Source of the DNA: an uncultured Hyphomicrobiales bacterium
GTDB taxonomy: Bacteria > Pseudomonadota > Alphaproteobacteria > Rhizobiales > Beijerinckiaceae
DNA length: 49,827 nucleotides
Assembly (NCBI GenBank): GCA_903824185.1
Contig: CAIJVU010000019.1
Location: 1 to 49,827, forward strand
Reading direction: 5' to 3'
Position numbers and translations under genes: made by a program. How positions within the stretch are numbered: position 1 is the stretch's first letter; every line of letters begins with the position of its first letter. Positions 8,003 to 18,932 of the stretch are shown here, piece after piece. The notes under the pieces were generated by a model, which saw nothing but the letters and a program-made list of their open reading frames with translations, ran no database searches and was not told where the DNA came from.

Positions 8003-9037
8003 ATGGCAAAACCATCAGGCTTCCCCAAAACGCAACCGGCCAAGCTGCTGTCTGAAGATGACATGATCGCCTTGTGGCTTGCGCCGCTGGCAGGCCCTGC
8101 GGGGTTGGGCTTGCGCGATGATGCAGCTCTGATCACAGTGCCTGCGGGTTTCCAGCTTGTCACCACGGTGGATGCGCTGGTGGCGGGCGTGCATTTTTTT
8201 GCCGATGATCCGCCAGCCTCCATTGCCCGCAAAGTGCTGGGGGTCAATCTTTCCGATTTGGCAGCCAAAGGCAGCACGCCGTTCGGCTTTTTGCTCAGCA
8301 TGACTTTGCCCAAACAGTGGCCGCAGCAGGATTTGCGCGCTTTTATCGAGGCCTTGGGGGTGATGGCGCGTGCGTTCGAATGCCCCTTGATCGGCGGCGA
8401 TACCACGGCAACCTCGGGCCCTCTGACGTTCAGTCTGACAGCCTTTGGTCTGGTGCCTGATGGCCAGATGGTCAAGCGCACAACCGCCCAAACCGGTGAT
8501 CTGATTGCGGTAACCGGAACCATCGGGGACAGTGCTTTGGGGCTTTTGTTGAAAAGCGATCCCGATGCAGCGTGGATAAAGTCTATGCCCGCCCATGCGC
8601 GCAGTTTTCTGCGTGATCGCTATTTGCATCCGCAACCCCGTTTGGCCTTTGCGCCGTCTCTTCGCCGCTATGCCCATGCGGCGATGGATGTGTCGGATGG
8701 TCTGATCGGGGATTTGGCAAAGCTCCTGCGCGCCTCCTCGCAAACGGGCACCATCGATGTGGAGACCGTGCCGTTTTCGCCTGCCGCCGAACAGGCGCTC
8801 CTGCAGGAGCCGTCTTTGCTTCAAACAGCCCTGACCGGCGGCGATGATTACGAGATTTTGCTGACCTTTCCGCCCAACCATCAGGAGGCCTTGCAACAGG
8901 CCGCCCAATCCTGTGGCCTCGCTCTGACAGTGATCGGTTCGGTTGATCGCTTGCGCGATGCCCCGTCTTCACCGCTCAAAATAATGCGGCAGGGCGAAGC
9001 CATGTCATTTACGCATGGGTCCTATCAGCATTTTTAA
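8003..9037 (+). CDS. thiL: Thiamine-monophosphate kinase
   Basis: It phosphorylates thiamine monophosphate to thiamine pyrophosphate. The 344-residue protein carries the PurM/ThiL fold motifs: LRDDAALITVPAG near residue 35, TTVDALVAGVHF, LIGGDTTATSG and the C-terminal TGGDDYEILLTFP. It is 36 bp downstream of nusB and completes the conserved operon. An MFS gene follows 81 bp later and may or may not share the transcript. Confidence 0.95.
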   Translation: MAKPSGFPKTQPAKLLSEDDMIALWLAPLAGPAGLGLRDDAALITVPAGFQLVTTVDALVAGVHFFADDPPASIARKVLGVNLSDLAAKGSTPFGFLLSMTLPKQWPQQDLRAFIEALGVMARAFECPLIGGDTTATSGPLTFSLTAFGLVPDGQMVKRTTAQTGDLIAVTGTIGDSALGLLLKSDPDAAWIKSMPAHARSFLRDRYLHPQPRLAFAPSLRRYAHAAMDVSDGLIGDLAKLLRASSQTGTIDVETVPFSPAAEQALLQEPSLLQTALTGGDDYEILLTFPPNHQEALQQAAQSCGLALTVIGSVDRLRDAPSSPLKIMRQGEAMSFTHGSYQHF

Positions 9038-9118
9038 TCAGCTGGGTCTGATAAGCGCTTGTTTTTGTCACAGCAATCACAGCATAAACAGCCTCATGAT
9101 TTTCAGGGGGCGCAGAGC

Positions 9119-10351
9119 ATGAGCGGGCAGACAGCACAGATTAGGCCACAGGATGATGATCGTTTGGCGCGCCGCAATGCTTTGTTTCTGGCCGCAGCCA
9201 CCGCCTTGGCCGGTGCCAATGCCTCTGTTGTTTTTGCCACAGGTGCGATCACGGGGGCGCGTTTGGCACCCGATCCCGGTCTGGCAACAGCGCCGGTGTC
9301 GATTTTTGTGGTCGGCATGGCCTGCGGAACGCTGCCGATTGGTTTTCTGGCGCGGCGTTACGGGCGTCGCCTGACCTTTGGTCTGGGGGCCTTTTGTGGC
9401 GTCTTGATGGGCCTGATTGCCGCAACCGCTGTGATCCATGACAGCTTCTTGCTTTATTGTGTAGCGACCTTCTTCGCTGGCCTTTACGGCAGCGTGGCGC
9501 AATCGTTCCGCTTTGCCGCCGCCGATACGGCAACCCCGGCCTTCCGCCCCAAAGCCATTAGCTGGGTGATGGCGGGCGGTGTGTTTGCCGGTGTCTTGGG
9601 CCCGCAACTGGTCTCCCACACCATGGATTTGTGGCAGCCGCATATGTTTGCCGCTAGCTATCTGGCGCAGGCGGTTGTGGCCGTGATTGCCTTTGTGGTG
9701 CTGATGCAGGTCAAGCCCGGTCGCGGTCAGGAGGCCGCGCAAGCCGCGCCCGCGCGTCCCTTGAAACAGATTGTCGCCCAGCCGCGCTTTATCGTGGCCG
9801 CTATCTGCGGTGTGACCTCTTATGCTTTGATGAATTTGGTCATGACCTCTGCGCCCTTGGCGATGAAATTATGCGGCCATGCGGTGGCGGATTCCAATCT
9901 CGCCATTCAATGGCATGTGATGGCCATGTATGGACCCAGCTTTTTCACCGGCACTCTGATCAGCCGTTACGGTAGTCCCAAGGTGATTTTCTCCGGCCTC
10001 TTATTATTGGCCGCCGCCGCCCTTGTAGATATGTCGGGGATCGATGTCATGACCTTCTGGATCGGCCTGATCCTGCTGGGTGTTGGTTGGAATTTCGGTT
10101 TTGTCGGCGCAACGGCCATGGTGGCTGAGACCCATGCCCCCTCCGAACGCAATAAAGTGCAGGCCTTTAATGACTTTCTGGTCTTTACCACGATGGCGAT
10201 CGGCTCATTTTCTTCTGGAAAAATCCTGACCTCTCTGGGCTGGGATGCGGTCAATCTGGTGGTGTTTCCGCCGATTTGTGTGGCGGTTTTGGCGCTTTCA
10301 TGGCTGTTTTTGCGTCATAAACAGGCCAAAGGGGCGGCTGCCTTGTCCTAA
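9119..10351 (+). CDS. Major facilitator superfamily permease
   Basis: A 410-residue integral membrane transporter with about 12 hydrophobic segments. The MFS loop motif is visible as GFLARRYGRRLT between TM2 and TM3. The ligand is not recognisable; the fold resembles the drug/metabolite efflux or YbfB-like groups, but no substrate can be named. I chose the ATG at 9119 (MSGQTAQIRPQDDD) because it gives a short cytoplasmic tail before TM1; a TTG-initiated extension from 9059 is possible but unneeded. It stands alone between thiL and hppA. Confidence 0.85.
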   Translation: MSGQTAQIRPQDDDRLARRNALFLAAATALAGANASVVFATGAITGARLAPDPGLATAPVSIFVVGMACGTLPIGFLARRYGRRLTFGLGAFCGVLMGLIAATAVIHDSFLLYCVATFFAGLYGSVAQSFRFAAADTATPAFRPKAISWVMAGGVFAGVLGPQLVSHTMDLWQPHMFAASYLAQAVVAVIAFVVLMQVKPGRGQEAAQAAPARPLKQIVAQPRFIVAAICGVTSYALMNLVMTSAPLAMKLCGHAVADSNLAIQWHVMAMYGPSFFTGTLISRYGSPKVIFSGLLLLAAAALVDMSGIDVMTFWIGLILLGVGWNFGFVGATAMVAETHAPSERNKVQAFNDFLVFTTMAIGSFSSGKILTSLGWDAVNLVVFPPICVAVLALSWLFLRHKQAKGAAALS

Positions 10352-10487
10352 ACGCGCATTGCACATTGCGCCTAAATTTGGCAGATAGAAGACCATAAAG
10401 ACTAAAAAATGAGGGAATCAGCGGGCGCTGGGGGGATGTTATGCGTAATCCATGCTCCGCATATCAAGGCATATAAGGAACATTTTG

Positions 10488-12623
<2,136 letters not shown>

Positions 12624-12645
12624 GACCAACCCTCGTCAGATCAAG

Positions 12646-12672
12646 AAAAACCCCGCTTCGGCGGGGTTTTTT
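12646..12672 (+). terminator. Intrinsic terminator after hppA (bidirectional)
   Basis: CCCCGC-TTCG-GCGGGG (12651-12666) is a perfect 6-bp GC stem with a TTCG tetraloop, followed by six T. On the other strand an A-run preceding the stem gives a T-run, so it can also serve the leftward lipoprotein gene. Confidence 0.95.
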
Positions 12673-12712
12673 ATGGGCTCGGTTGTTTGAAATGTGATCG
12701 CGTCAGCCGCTC

Positions 12713-13195
12713 TTAGGGGCCGCCTGAGGAGGGCATCTGGCCGGTGGCCCGCAGCAATTGCCGCAGCAAGGTGGGTTCCGCGCCATTGGTGGGGGTCGTG
12801 CGGGAAATGAAATCGAACGCCGCGCCATCCTGCAGGCCGTAATTGGCGATTTTCTCGACCTTGTTGGCTTTGTTGAAATCAATCACCACGATATGGCGGT
12901 CCACCACTTTTGGTCCCATGAATTGGAACATGATTTCGCGCTTTTCACTCACATAATACCAAGTCTGGTTGCCGACCGTCGAAGTGGTGGAGGGCGACCC
13001 CATCACATGCAAGACTGCGGTGCCGTCCATGCCCGGCTTGACTTTGGCCAGTGCCTCGTCATCCAGCAAATAGCCCTGAGTGGAGTGTTCGGTGACGCAA
13101 CCTGCAAGGCTGAGGGCTGACAGGCTGGTCAAAAGGGCCACAGCCAGGCTCTTGCCGGTCAACCGGCGCGCTGGACGGGGAAGAAAAGAATTCAT
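12713..13195 (-). CDS. Outer-membrane lipoprotein of the BamE/OmlA (SmpA) family
   Basis: A probable accessory subunit of the beta-barrel assembly machine in the outer membrane. The 160-residue precursor has a signal peptide ending in the lipobox LAGC, with C33 as lipidation site. The SmpA/OmlA fold follows, with VKPGMDGTAVLHVMGSPSTTSTVGNQTWYYVSE and a second strand pair ending FNKANKVEKI. The ATG at 13195 has AGGAG upstream. It is transcribed away from the bc1 chaperone gene, the usual alphaproteobacterial divergent layout, and ends at the bidirectional hppA terminator. Confidence 0.88.
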   Translation of the reverse strand: MNSFLPRPARRLTGKSLAVALLTSLSALSLAGCVTEHSTQGYLLDDEALAKVKPGMDGTAVLHVMGSPSTTSTVGNQTWYYVSEKREIMFQFMGPKVVDRHIVVIDFNKANKVEKIANYGLQDGAAFDFISRTTPTNGAEPTLLRQLLRATGQMPSSGGP

Positions 13196-13326
13196 TTTGC
13201 AAATCTCCTGAGCCGCGAATTTTTTGCAGGCATTTCCCGTAATCTTGCTATACATGCACAGCCTTGGCGTAACCCGCAGCCGCGCGAAATGCAAGGCGGC
13301 AGAAGCAATGATGGAATGAGACAGGC

Positions 13327-13893
13327 ATGTTGGGGTGGTTGTTCGGCTCGCGGGCCAATCAAAAAATAGTCGAAGAGCTGCATCTTCGGGTGATGCAGGC
13401 GTCCCGCCATCCCCTGTTGTTTGTGGATGGCGGAGTGCCCGATACGCTGGAAGGGCGGTTTGACTGCCTGACCTTGCATATTGTGCTGGTTTTGCGGCGT
13501 TTGAAGGCCTTGCCGCCCCCCGCCCAAGATCTGGCGGGTGATCTGGTGGATCGTCTGTTTGCGGGCTTTGATCAGGCTTTGCGGGAAATCGGGGTGGGCG
13601 ATGTCACCATCCCCAAGCGCATGAAAACCATGGCTGCGGCCTTTGCGGGCCGCGCCAAAGCCTATGAACGGGCTTTTTTGGGCGGATCGGAGGATCTGGC
13701 AGAGGTTTTGGCGCGTAATCTCGTCACAAAACCGCTCGATCCAGACCAATTGCGGTTTTGGACGGGCTATCTGGCCGCAAGCACCGCTTTTCTCGACGGG
13801 CTGGATTTTGCAAGCCTAACAACCGCTGCTAGGCTGTTTCCAGATCCCGAATCCGTGTCGGGTGACCAGTTTCAGTCAGGAGGTCGGGTATGA
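13327..13893 (+). CDS. Ubiquinol-cytochrome c chaperone (CBP3/UPF0174 family)
   Basis: It is related to mitochondrial Cbp3/UQCC1, which helps assemble cytochrome bc1. It has 188 residues, with the signatures FDCLTLHIVLVLRRL and FDQALREIGVGDVTIPKRMKTMAAAFAGRAKAYERAF. It overlaps the DUF177 gene by 4 nt (ATGA at 13890). The order lipoprotein-chaperone-DUF177-plsX is standard in Alphaproteobacteria. The homology is clear; the exact role in this organism is inferred. Confidence 0.9.
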   Translation: MLGWLFGSRANQKIVEELHLRVMQASRHPLLFVDGGVPDTLEGRFDCLTLHIVLVLRRLKALPPPAQDLAGDLVDRLFAGFDQALREIGVGDVTIPKRMKTMAAAFAGRAKAYERAFLGGSEDLAEVLARNLVTKPLDPDQLRFWTGYLAASTAFLDGLDFASLTTAARLFPDPESVSGDQFQSGGRV

Positions 13894-14384
13894 CCGACGC
13901 GCCCTTGTTTTCCTATCGCGTGAAAGTGGATGATATTCCCGAAAAGGGCCTTGTGGTTGACGTGGAGGTTCCTGAGGCCGGGCGTCAGGCCATTGCCAAG
14001 GCCTTCGGGCTGGTCGAGGTCGCGCAGCTCAAAGCAGCCGTGACCTTCAAACGCAAGGGCAAAGAGGCCTCTGCCACCGGCATGCTGGATGCAAAAGTCA
14101 CCCAGACCTGCGTGGTCTCGCTCGATCCCTTTGACGAGACGGTGCATGAACCCGTCGATGTGCAGTTTGCGCCCGATGCGCCCGCACTCGATGATGAAAC
14201 AGCCCCCCTCGATGCGCCCGATCCCATTATCAATGGCGAGATCGAATGGGGCGGCTTGATGGTCGAATTTTTGGCGCTGGCGCTGGATCCGTATCCCCGG
14301 AAACCCGGGGCTGAGTTCCAGTTTGAGGCGCAAGGCGAGGCGGAGCATCCCTTCGCAGCCCTGAAAAAATGGACAAAAGAGTGA
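13890..14384 (+). CDS. DUF177 (YceD-like) protein
   Basis: A 164-residue acidic protein of the YceD/DUF177 family, which is linked to ribosome or 23S rRNA biogenesis and usually encoded beside rpmF or plsX. The conserved C-terminal half shows VTQTCVVSLDPFDETVHEPVD and later EIEWGGLMVEFLALALDPYPRKPG. The usual Cys in QTCV is present. Its start overlaps the chaperone gene and it precedes plsX by 148 bp. No rpmF lies between it and plsX here. Confidence 0.87.
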   Translation: MTDAPLFSYRVKVDDIPEKGLVVDVEVPEAGRQAIAKAFGLVEVAQLKAAVTFKRKGKEASATGMLDAKVTQTCVVSLDPFDETVHEPVDVQFAPDAPALDDETAPLDAPDPIINGEIEWGGLMVEFLALALDPYPRKPGAEFQFEAQGEAEHPFAALKKWTKE

Positions 14385-14532
14385 AATCCGTGTTTGATCC
14401 TTGCAAATTCGTGGTTGCCTCGGCCGTGGCCTCGTCTATTGTCCCCGCACCTGCGGGGTCGACGGGCCCGCGTATGGGATCTGCAATCTGGACATTGTTT
14501 TGTCCCTTGTCAGGGAATGATTGAAGACCGCT

Positions 14533-15588
14533 ATGCACGACACTGTAAGGATTGCACTGGATGCGATGGGGGGCGACCATGGCGCGTCGGTAGTTATACC
14601 GGGCGCGGCCTTGACGCTTGAGCGCCATCCCGATGTGCGTTTTGTAATTTATGGCGACAGTGCTGTGTGTCTGCCTTTGCTGGACCAGCATCCGAAACTC
14701 AAAGCCGCCAGCACCTTCCATCACACCGATGTCTCGGTGGCCATGGATGCCAAACCCTCGCAAGCCCTGCGTCACGGACGCGGCGTCTCCTCGATGTGGC
14801 GCGCGATCGAAGCCGTGAAGCTTGGTGAGGCGGATGTCGTGATCTCGGCTGGCAACACCGGCGCTTTGATGGCCATGGCGACTTTTTGCTTGCGCACACT
14901 TGCCCGCATTGACCGTCCCGCGATTGCCGCTTTGTGGCCGACGGCGCGCGGTGAAAGCGTTGTTCTGGATGTAGGGGCCACGGTTGGGGCCGATGCGCGT
15001 GAACTGGTCGATATGGCGATCATGGGTGCGGCCATGGCGCGCATTTTGTTTGATATCGATCGCCCCACGGTTGGCTTGCTCAATATCGGTGTCGAGGATG
15101 TGAAGGGCGTCGAGAATGTGAAGCTTGCGGCCCGCATGCTCAAAGAGGCCGAGTATCCAAGCTTTACCTATCATGGCTTTGTCGAGGGCAATGACATTGG
15201 TCTGGGCACCGTCGATGTAGTGGTGACAGAGGGCTTTGCAGGCAATATTGCACTGAAAACCGCAGAGGGCACCGCCAAGCAGGTCGCGGCTTTCTTGCGC
15301 GCGGCCATCAATCGCTCGATCATGGGCAAGATCGGCTATCTCTTTGCGCGTCAGGCCTTTACCGCTTTGCGCAACAAACTCGATCCGCGCAAATCCAATG
15401 GCGGCGTGTTTTTGGGTTTGAACGGCATTGTCATCAAGAGTCATGGCGGCACCGATGAGCTCGGTTTTGCCTCAGCCATCGATGTTGGCTATGACATGGT
15501 CAAATATCAACTTTTACATAAAATTACGGGTGCTTTGGCGCATCAGGATTCCATGCCCGCCCATCCGGTCAAGGACGAGGAAGAGTAA
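14533..15588 (+). CDS. plsX: Phosphate acyltransferase PlsX
   Basis: It makes acyl-phosphate from acyl-ACP for phospholipid synthesis and is peripheral to the membrane. The 351-residue protein has the N-terminal [24 protein letters not shown], and [18 protein letters not shown] take the ATG at 14533; an in-frame TTG at 14521 adds four residues and cannot be excluded. The TAA shares a base with the fabH ATG, so the pair is coupled. Confidence 0.95.
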   Translation: MHDTVRIALDAMGGDHGASVVIPGAALTLERHPDVRFVIYGDSAVCLPLLDQHPKLKAASTFHHTDVSVAMDAKPSQALRHGRGVSSMWRAIEAVKLGEADVVISAGNTGALMAMATFCLRTLARIDRPAIAALWPTARGESVVLDVGATVGADARELVDMAIMGAAMARILFDIDRPTVGLLNIGVEDVKGVENVKLAARMLKEAEYPSFTYHGFVEGNDIGLGTVDVVVTEGFAGNIALKTAEGTAKQVAAFLRAAINRSIMGKIGYLFARQAFTALRNKLDPRKSNGGVFLGLNGIVIKSHGGTDELGFASAIDVGYDMVKYQLLHKITGALAHQDSMPAHPVKDEEE

Positions 15589-16562
15589 TGGTGCGGCGTT
15601 CTGTGATCATGGGATGTGGTCATTATTTACCGTCCCGCGTTTTATCCAATCAGGAGCTTGCGGCCCAAGTCGACACGTCCGATGAATGGATTGTGGAGCG
15701 AACGGGGATCCGCAACCGTCATATTGCCGCGGAAGGTGAAACCACCTCGCAGATGGCGATCAAGGCCGCGCAAAATGCGTTGAAGCAGGCGGGTCTAGAG
15801 GCGCAGGATATTGATCTCATCATTGTGGCCACCGCCACGCCTGATTATACATTTCCTTCGACAGCCACGCAGGTGCAGGCGGGTCTGGGCATCACCCACG
15901 GGGCGGCCTTTGACGTGCAGGCGGTCTGTTCCGGTTTTGTCTATGCGCTTTCAACCGCCGACAAATTCCTGATTTCGGGCTCGCATCAACGGGCGCTGGT
16001 GATCGGGGCGGAAACCTTCTCGCGGATTTTAGACTGGAACGACCGCACAACCTGCGTTTTGTTCGGTGACGGGGCAGGGGCTGTCATTGTGGAAGCGCAA
16101 CAGGGCGCGGGCCAGTTGCAGGACCGTGGTGTCTTGTCCACGCATCTGCGCGCCGATGGTCGGCATGTCGATAAATTATATGTCGATGGCGGACCCTCCT
16201 CCACGGCCACAACCGGCCATTTGCGGATGGAGGGACGCGAGGTATTCCGCTATGCGGTAACCTATCTCGCCGAAATCATCGAAGAGGCCTTTACCACCAC
16301 CGGTCTCACAGCCGATGATGTCGATTGGTTCGTGCCCCATCAAGCCAATCGCCGGATCATCGAGGCGACCGCCCGCAAATTGTCAATCGATCCGGCCAAG
16401 GTGGTGATGACTGTTGAAAATCACGGCAATACCTCGGCGGCTTCGATCCCTCTGGCCTTGTCCACAGCGGTGGCGGATGGGCGGATCAAAAAAGGGCAGG
16501 TCGTGTTGATGGAAGCCATGGGTGGTGGTTTCACATGGGGATCGGCACTGGTTCGCTGGTAA
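15588..16562 (+). CDS. fabH: 3-Oxoacyl-ACP synthase III (KAS III)
   Basis: It condenses acetyl-CoA with malonyl-ACP to start fatty acid synthesis. The 324-residue protein has the catalytic triad: C114 in VQAVCSGF, His in VPHQANRRI, and Asn in NHGNTSAAS. The C-terminal [13 protein letters not shown] is canonical. It overlaps plsX by one base, and ihfA follows after 155 bp with its own leader. Confidence 0.97.
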   Translation: MVRRSVIMGCGHYLPSRVLSNQELAAQVDTSDEWIVERTGIRNRHIAAEGETTSQMAIKAAQNALKQAGLEAQDIDLIIVATATPDYTFPSTATQVQAGLGITHGAAFDVQAVCSGFVYALSTADKFLISGSHQRALVIGAETFSRILDWNDRTTCVLFGDGAGAVIVEAQQGAGQLQDRGVLSTHLRADGRHVDKLYVDGGPSSTATTGHLRMEGREVFRYAVTYLAEIIEEAFTTTGLTADDVDWFVPHQANRRIIEATARKLSIDPAKVVMTVENHGNTSAASIPLALSTAVADGRIKKGQVVLMEAMGGGFTWGSALVRW

Positions 16563-16621
16563 TTGTGACAGCGATTGCAAAAAACAAATAGGAATCCAAG
16601 AAAAGAAGCCTTTTCAATTCG

Positions 16622-16636
16622 TTAATCACGGTTTAC
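16622..16636 (+). promoter_or_regulatory. Possible CtrA-like half-site pair upstream of ihfA
   Basis: TTAA-N7-TTAC lies about 82 bp upstream of the ihfA start. The alphaproteobacterial CtrA consensus is TTAA-N7-TTAA, so this matches 7 of 8 defined positions. A single short motif can occur by chance. Confidence 0.3.
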
Positions 16637-16717
16637 GATGCTTTCGAAAATTGGTTTCTCAGAGTGCGAAGGATGAAAAGCCATGAAGCTTTCATCACGG
16701 CACGAATGGAGGGCGGC

Positions 16718-17026
16718 ATGTCGCAAAAAACAATTACGCGCGCTGAATTAAGCGAAGCGGTTTATCAACGCATTGGTCTCTCACGCACCGACTCGTCGGA
16801 ATTGGTTGAACTGGTCTTGCGTGAAATTTCCGACACGCTGGCTGCGGGTGAAACCGTGAAGCTGTCGTCCTTCGGATCGTTCTTGGTGCGTGACAAAGGC
16901 GCACGTGTTGGCCGTAACCCCAAGACCGGCATTGAAGTGCCGATCGAGCCGCGTCGGGTCTTGTCCTTCAAGCCTTCCAATATTTTGAAACAGCGTATCA
17001 ACGCAGCCCCCACCCCCACCGAATAA
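16718..17026 (+). CDS. ihfA: Integration host factor, alpha subunit
   Basis: A DNA-bending nucleoid protein that pairs with IHF-beta. The 102-residue protein has [26 protein letters not shown], the SSFGSF turn, and the DNA-contact arm [12 protein letters not shown] with its intercalating Pro. The ATG at 16718 has GGAGGGCGG upstream and gives the family N-terminus; the longer in-frame start at 16664 adds residues without homology. merR follows 12 bp later with an AAGGAGG site, so the two form an operon. Confidence 0.95.
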   Translation: MSQKTITRAELSEAVYQRIGLSRTDSSELVELVLREISDTLAAGETVKLSSFGSFLVRDKGARVGRNPKTGIEVPIEPRRVLSFKPSNILKQRINAAPTPTE

Positions 17027-17038
17027 GGAGGGCTGATC

Positions 17039-17875
17039 GTGGACAAGGACGTCGAGGCCTTTCGCACGATCAGTGAAGTGGGCGAGGAGCTCGATCTCCC
17101 GCAACATGTGCTGCGGTTTTGGGAGACACGCTTTCCGCAAATCCGTCCGGTCAAACGCGGTGGCGGCAGGCGATATTACCGCCCCGAAGATTGCGATCTT
17201 TTGCGTGGCATCAAACACCTTCTCTACGGCGAAGGCTATACGATCAAAGGCGTCCAGCGTATCCTCAAAGAAGAGGGGCCGCGCACCGTGCAGGCGGTGG
17301 GGCGCGCGGGCTTGGTGCCCGCCTCAACCTCTCGCAAGCAGCGTCCCCCCGCTTTTGAAGCGCCGATTGAACAAGCCGTCGAGGATGATGACGCCATCGA
17401 TTTGGCCTCGCCCTTGTCACGCCGTGAGCCGATTGTGCCCAAGGCCGCTTTTGATCGTGACGCGGGCGTGAAAGATACGGCATCCCGCCGCACCGCAGAG
17501 CCGTCCCGTCCTTTGTCACTGGAACCGCATGTGGATCCCCGTCCGACCGCCAAGGCGCAGGACACAGCCGTTGCGGGCGAAAAGCGCCATATCGAGCCCG
17601 TCATGGCGCCGATTGGTTCGGAGCGCCGTCAGCCGCGGGTGGATCCCGCAGCCCCCGCCCTTCCGGGTTTTGAGCCTGTGGCGGTGCCCGCAGGGGCGCA
17701 ACGCAAAGTCAAACCCAAGCAGCTCGCTTTGTTCGAGGGCATGGAGGAGGAGGGCTTGTCCTCCAAAGACCGCGAGGCCTTGCGGCAGGTGTTGGAAAAA
17801 ATCGCCGAATGCCGCAAGCTGATTGCTTCGGCCGATATTATGGAAACGGTCACGCCCCATTTTGCGGATCTCTGA
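17039..17875 (+). CDS. MerR-family transcriptional regulator
   Basis: A 278-residue protein with an N-terminal MerR winged helix (about residues 6-75: [50 protein letters not shown]). A long proline- and charge-rich linker follows (about 90-230), then a conserved C-terminal helix with [29 protein letters not shown]. The start is GTG at 17039 behind a perfect AAGGAGG at 17025-17031. This ihfA-merR pair is conserved in Alphaproteobacteria; the ligand and targets are unknown. Confidence 0.9.
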   Translation: MDKDVEAFRTISEVGEELDLPQHVLRFWETRFPQIRPVKRGGGRRYYRPEDCDLLRGIKHLLYGEGYTIKGVQRILKEEGPRTVQAVGRAGLVPASTSRKQRPPAFEAPIEQAVEDDDAIDLASPLSRREPIVPKAAFDRDAGVKDTASRRTAEPSRPLSLEPHVDPRPTAKAQDTAVAGEKRHIEPVMAPIGSERRQPRVDPAAPALPGFEPVAVPAGAQRKVKPKQLALFEGMEEEGLSSKDREALRQVLEKIAECRKLIASADIMETVTPHFADL

Positions 17876-17948
17876 ACCGCCTTCAAACCTTATCTGGCCT
17901 GAAACTTGCAAGAATATCCCCGAAAGTCGTTCAATGAATTGATTTCAT

Positions 17949-17981
17949 TGGGTTTTGCAGGGGTTTTGCAGGGGTTTTGCC
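17949..17981 (+). repeat. 11-bp tandem repeat, three copies, at a ribosome binding site
   Basis: The unit GGGGTTTTGCA occurs three times head to tail (17949-17959, 17960-17970, 17971-17981), with one mismatch in the first and one in the last copy. It ends two bases before the ATG of the downstream gene. Each AGGGG junction resembles a Shine-Dalgarno sequence, and the last is 9 nt from the ATG. Copy-number slippage would alter the leader. Confidence 0.75.
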
Positions 17982-17983
17982 TT

Positions 17984-18784
17984 ATGGCGCTGGAAATTGG
18001 TAGCGGTTCATCCGTTGCATCTTATCAGTCCACTTTGACGGGCGCGCCGAAAAAGGCCGATCCCGAAGCCGATGCTTTGGGGCGGGCTCTGCAGGCGGGT
18101 GATCTGACGGCAGCGCGCGAAGCCTTCCAGAAAGTCGCCGCCCATCTGCCGCCGGGAACCCTGAACAATCCCAATCATCCCATGGCTAAAGTGGGCAAGG
18201 CCTTGCTGGCCGATGATCTCGATGCCGCCCGCGCTGCTTTCATGCAAGGCCGTGGTTCGGTTGAACGGGCAGGGGTTGCGGGCACACAGGCCGCCTCTGT
18301 GGCCTCTACGAAATCCGCGCGGGCGCGTCAGGGCTATGAGCTTGAGCAAAAGGCCGGCAATGGCTTTGCCTTGCAGCTGTCCAAAGCGGTGCAGGGGGGG
18401 AATGTCCGTCTCGCCCGCTCCATTCTCGAGCAGATGATGGGCGATTTGCAGCAAATGGCCAGCCTCACCTCGGAAAGCGAGCCTGACAAAGTCACAGGCT
18501 ATACCAAACAGGCCACCACCAATAAATCTCTGTCATCGGCCATCAACAGTGCCGACAAGATCTTGAACAATCCGGATTTCCAGTCGCTCAAACGCGCGGT
18601 GGATCGCGGCGATATTGTCAATATGCAGGCGGCTTGGACGGCCTTTATCCAAGGCGCCATGGCTGTGCGGACCGCGCAAATGCAGGCCCAGATCGGCAAT
18701 GGAGAGCCTGCTGCAACCACACCGACGCCGGTTTCGCCGTCACGGATTATCGGTTTTTCCCGTCAAATCGGCCAAAGCGCCTGA
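17984..18784 (+). CDS. Hypothetical helical-repeat protein
   Basis: A 266-residue protein with no family I recognise and no signal peptide or TM segment. It contains four related helical motifs of the form AL-x3-D-L-x-AAR-x-AF at residues 35-51 (ALQAGDLTAAREAFQKV), 73-89 (ALLADDLDAARAAFMQG), 135-151 and 205-221. These suggest a TPR-like antiparallel helix repeat. The linkers are rich in Ala, Ser, Thr and Gln. The ATG at 17984 has AGGGG nine bases upstream; a TTG at 17906 would place the 11-bp repeats inside the coding frame and seems less likely. It follows merR by 108 bp. Confidence 0.75.
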   Translation: MALEIGSGSSVASYQSTLTGAPKKADPEADALGRALQAGDLTAAREAFQKVAAHLPPGTLNNPNHPMAKVGKALLADDLDAARAAFMQGRGSVERAGVAGTQAASVASTKSARARQGYELEQKAGNGFALQLSKAVQGGNVRLARSILEQMMGDLQQMASLTSESEPDKVTGYTKQATTNKSLSSAINSADKILNNPDFQSLKRAVDRGDIVNMQAAWTAFIQGAMAVRTAQMQAQIGNGEPAATTPTPVSPSRIIGFSRQIGQSA

Positions 18785-18841
18785 TTTAAGCGCCTTTGCG
18801 CCGCTCATTTATATTTTTCTTAAAGCGGGGCTAAAAAAGCG

Positions 18842-18865
18842 CTATCAATAACCCGTTATTGGTAG
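18842..18865. promoter_or_regulatory. Operator-like inverted repeat upstream of the DUF3124 gene
   Basis: CTATCAATAA-CCCG-TTATTGGTAG is a 10-bp dyad with one mismatch pair around a 4-nt centre. It is 68 bp upstream of the next start codon and has no T-run. It could be a repressor or activator site; alternatively a weak hairpin ending the preceding transcript. Confidence 0.4.
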
Positions 18866-18932
18866 AGAATCAGTCGCATGAAGTGCGGGTCGGCGTGACC
18901 CCATTGCGGTTGCAAACGCCGAGGATAGGCCG

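Noticed and set aside
14394-14621. Small plus-strand ORF between DUF177 and plsX
   Set aside because: It overlaps the start of plsX in another frame and has no Shine-Dalgarno or homology.
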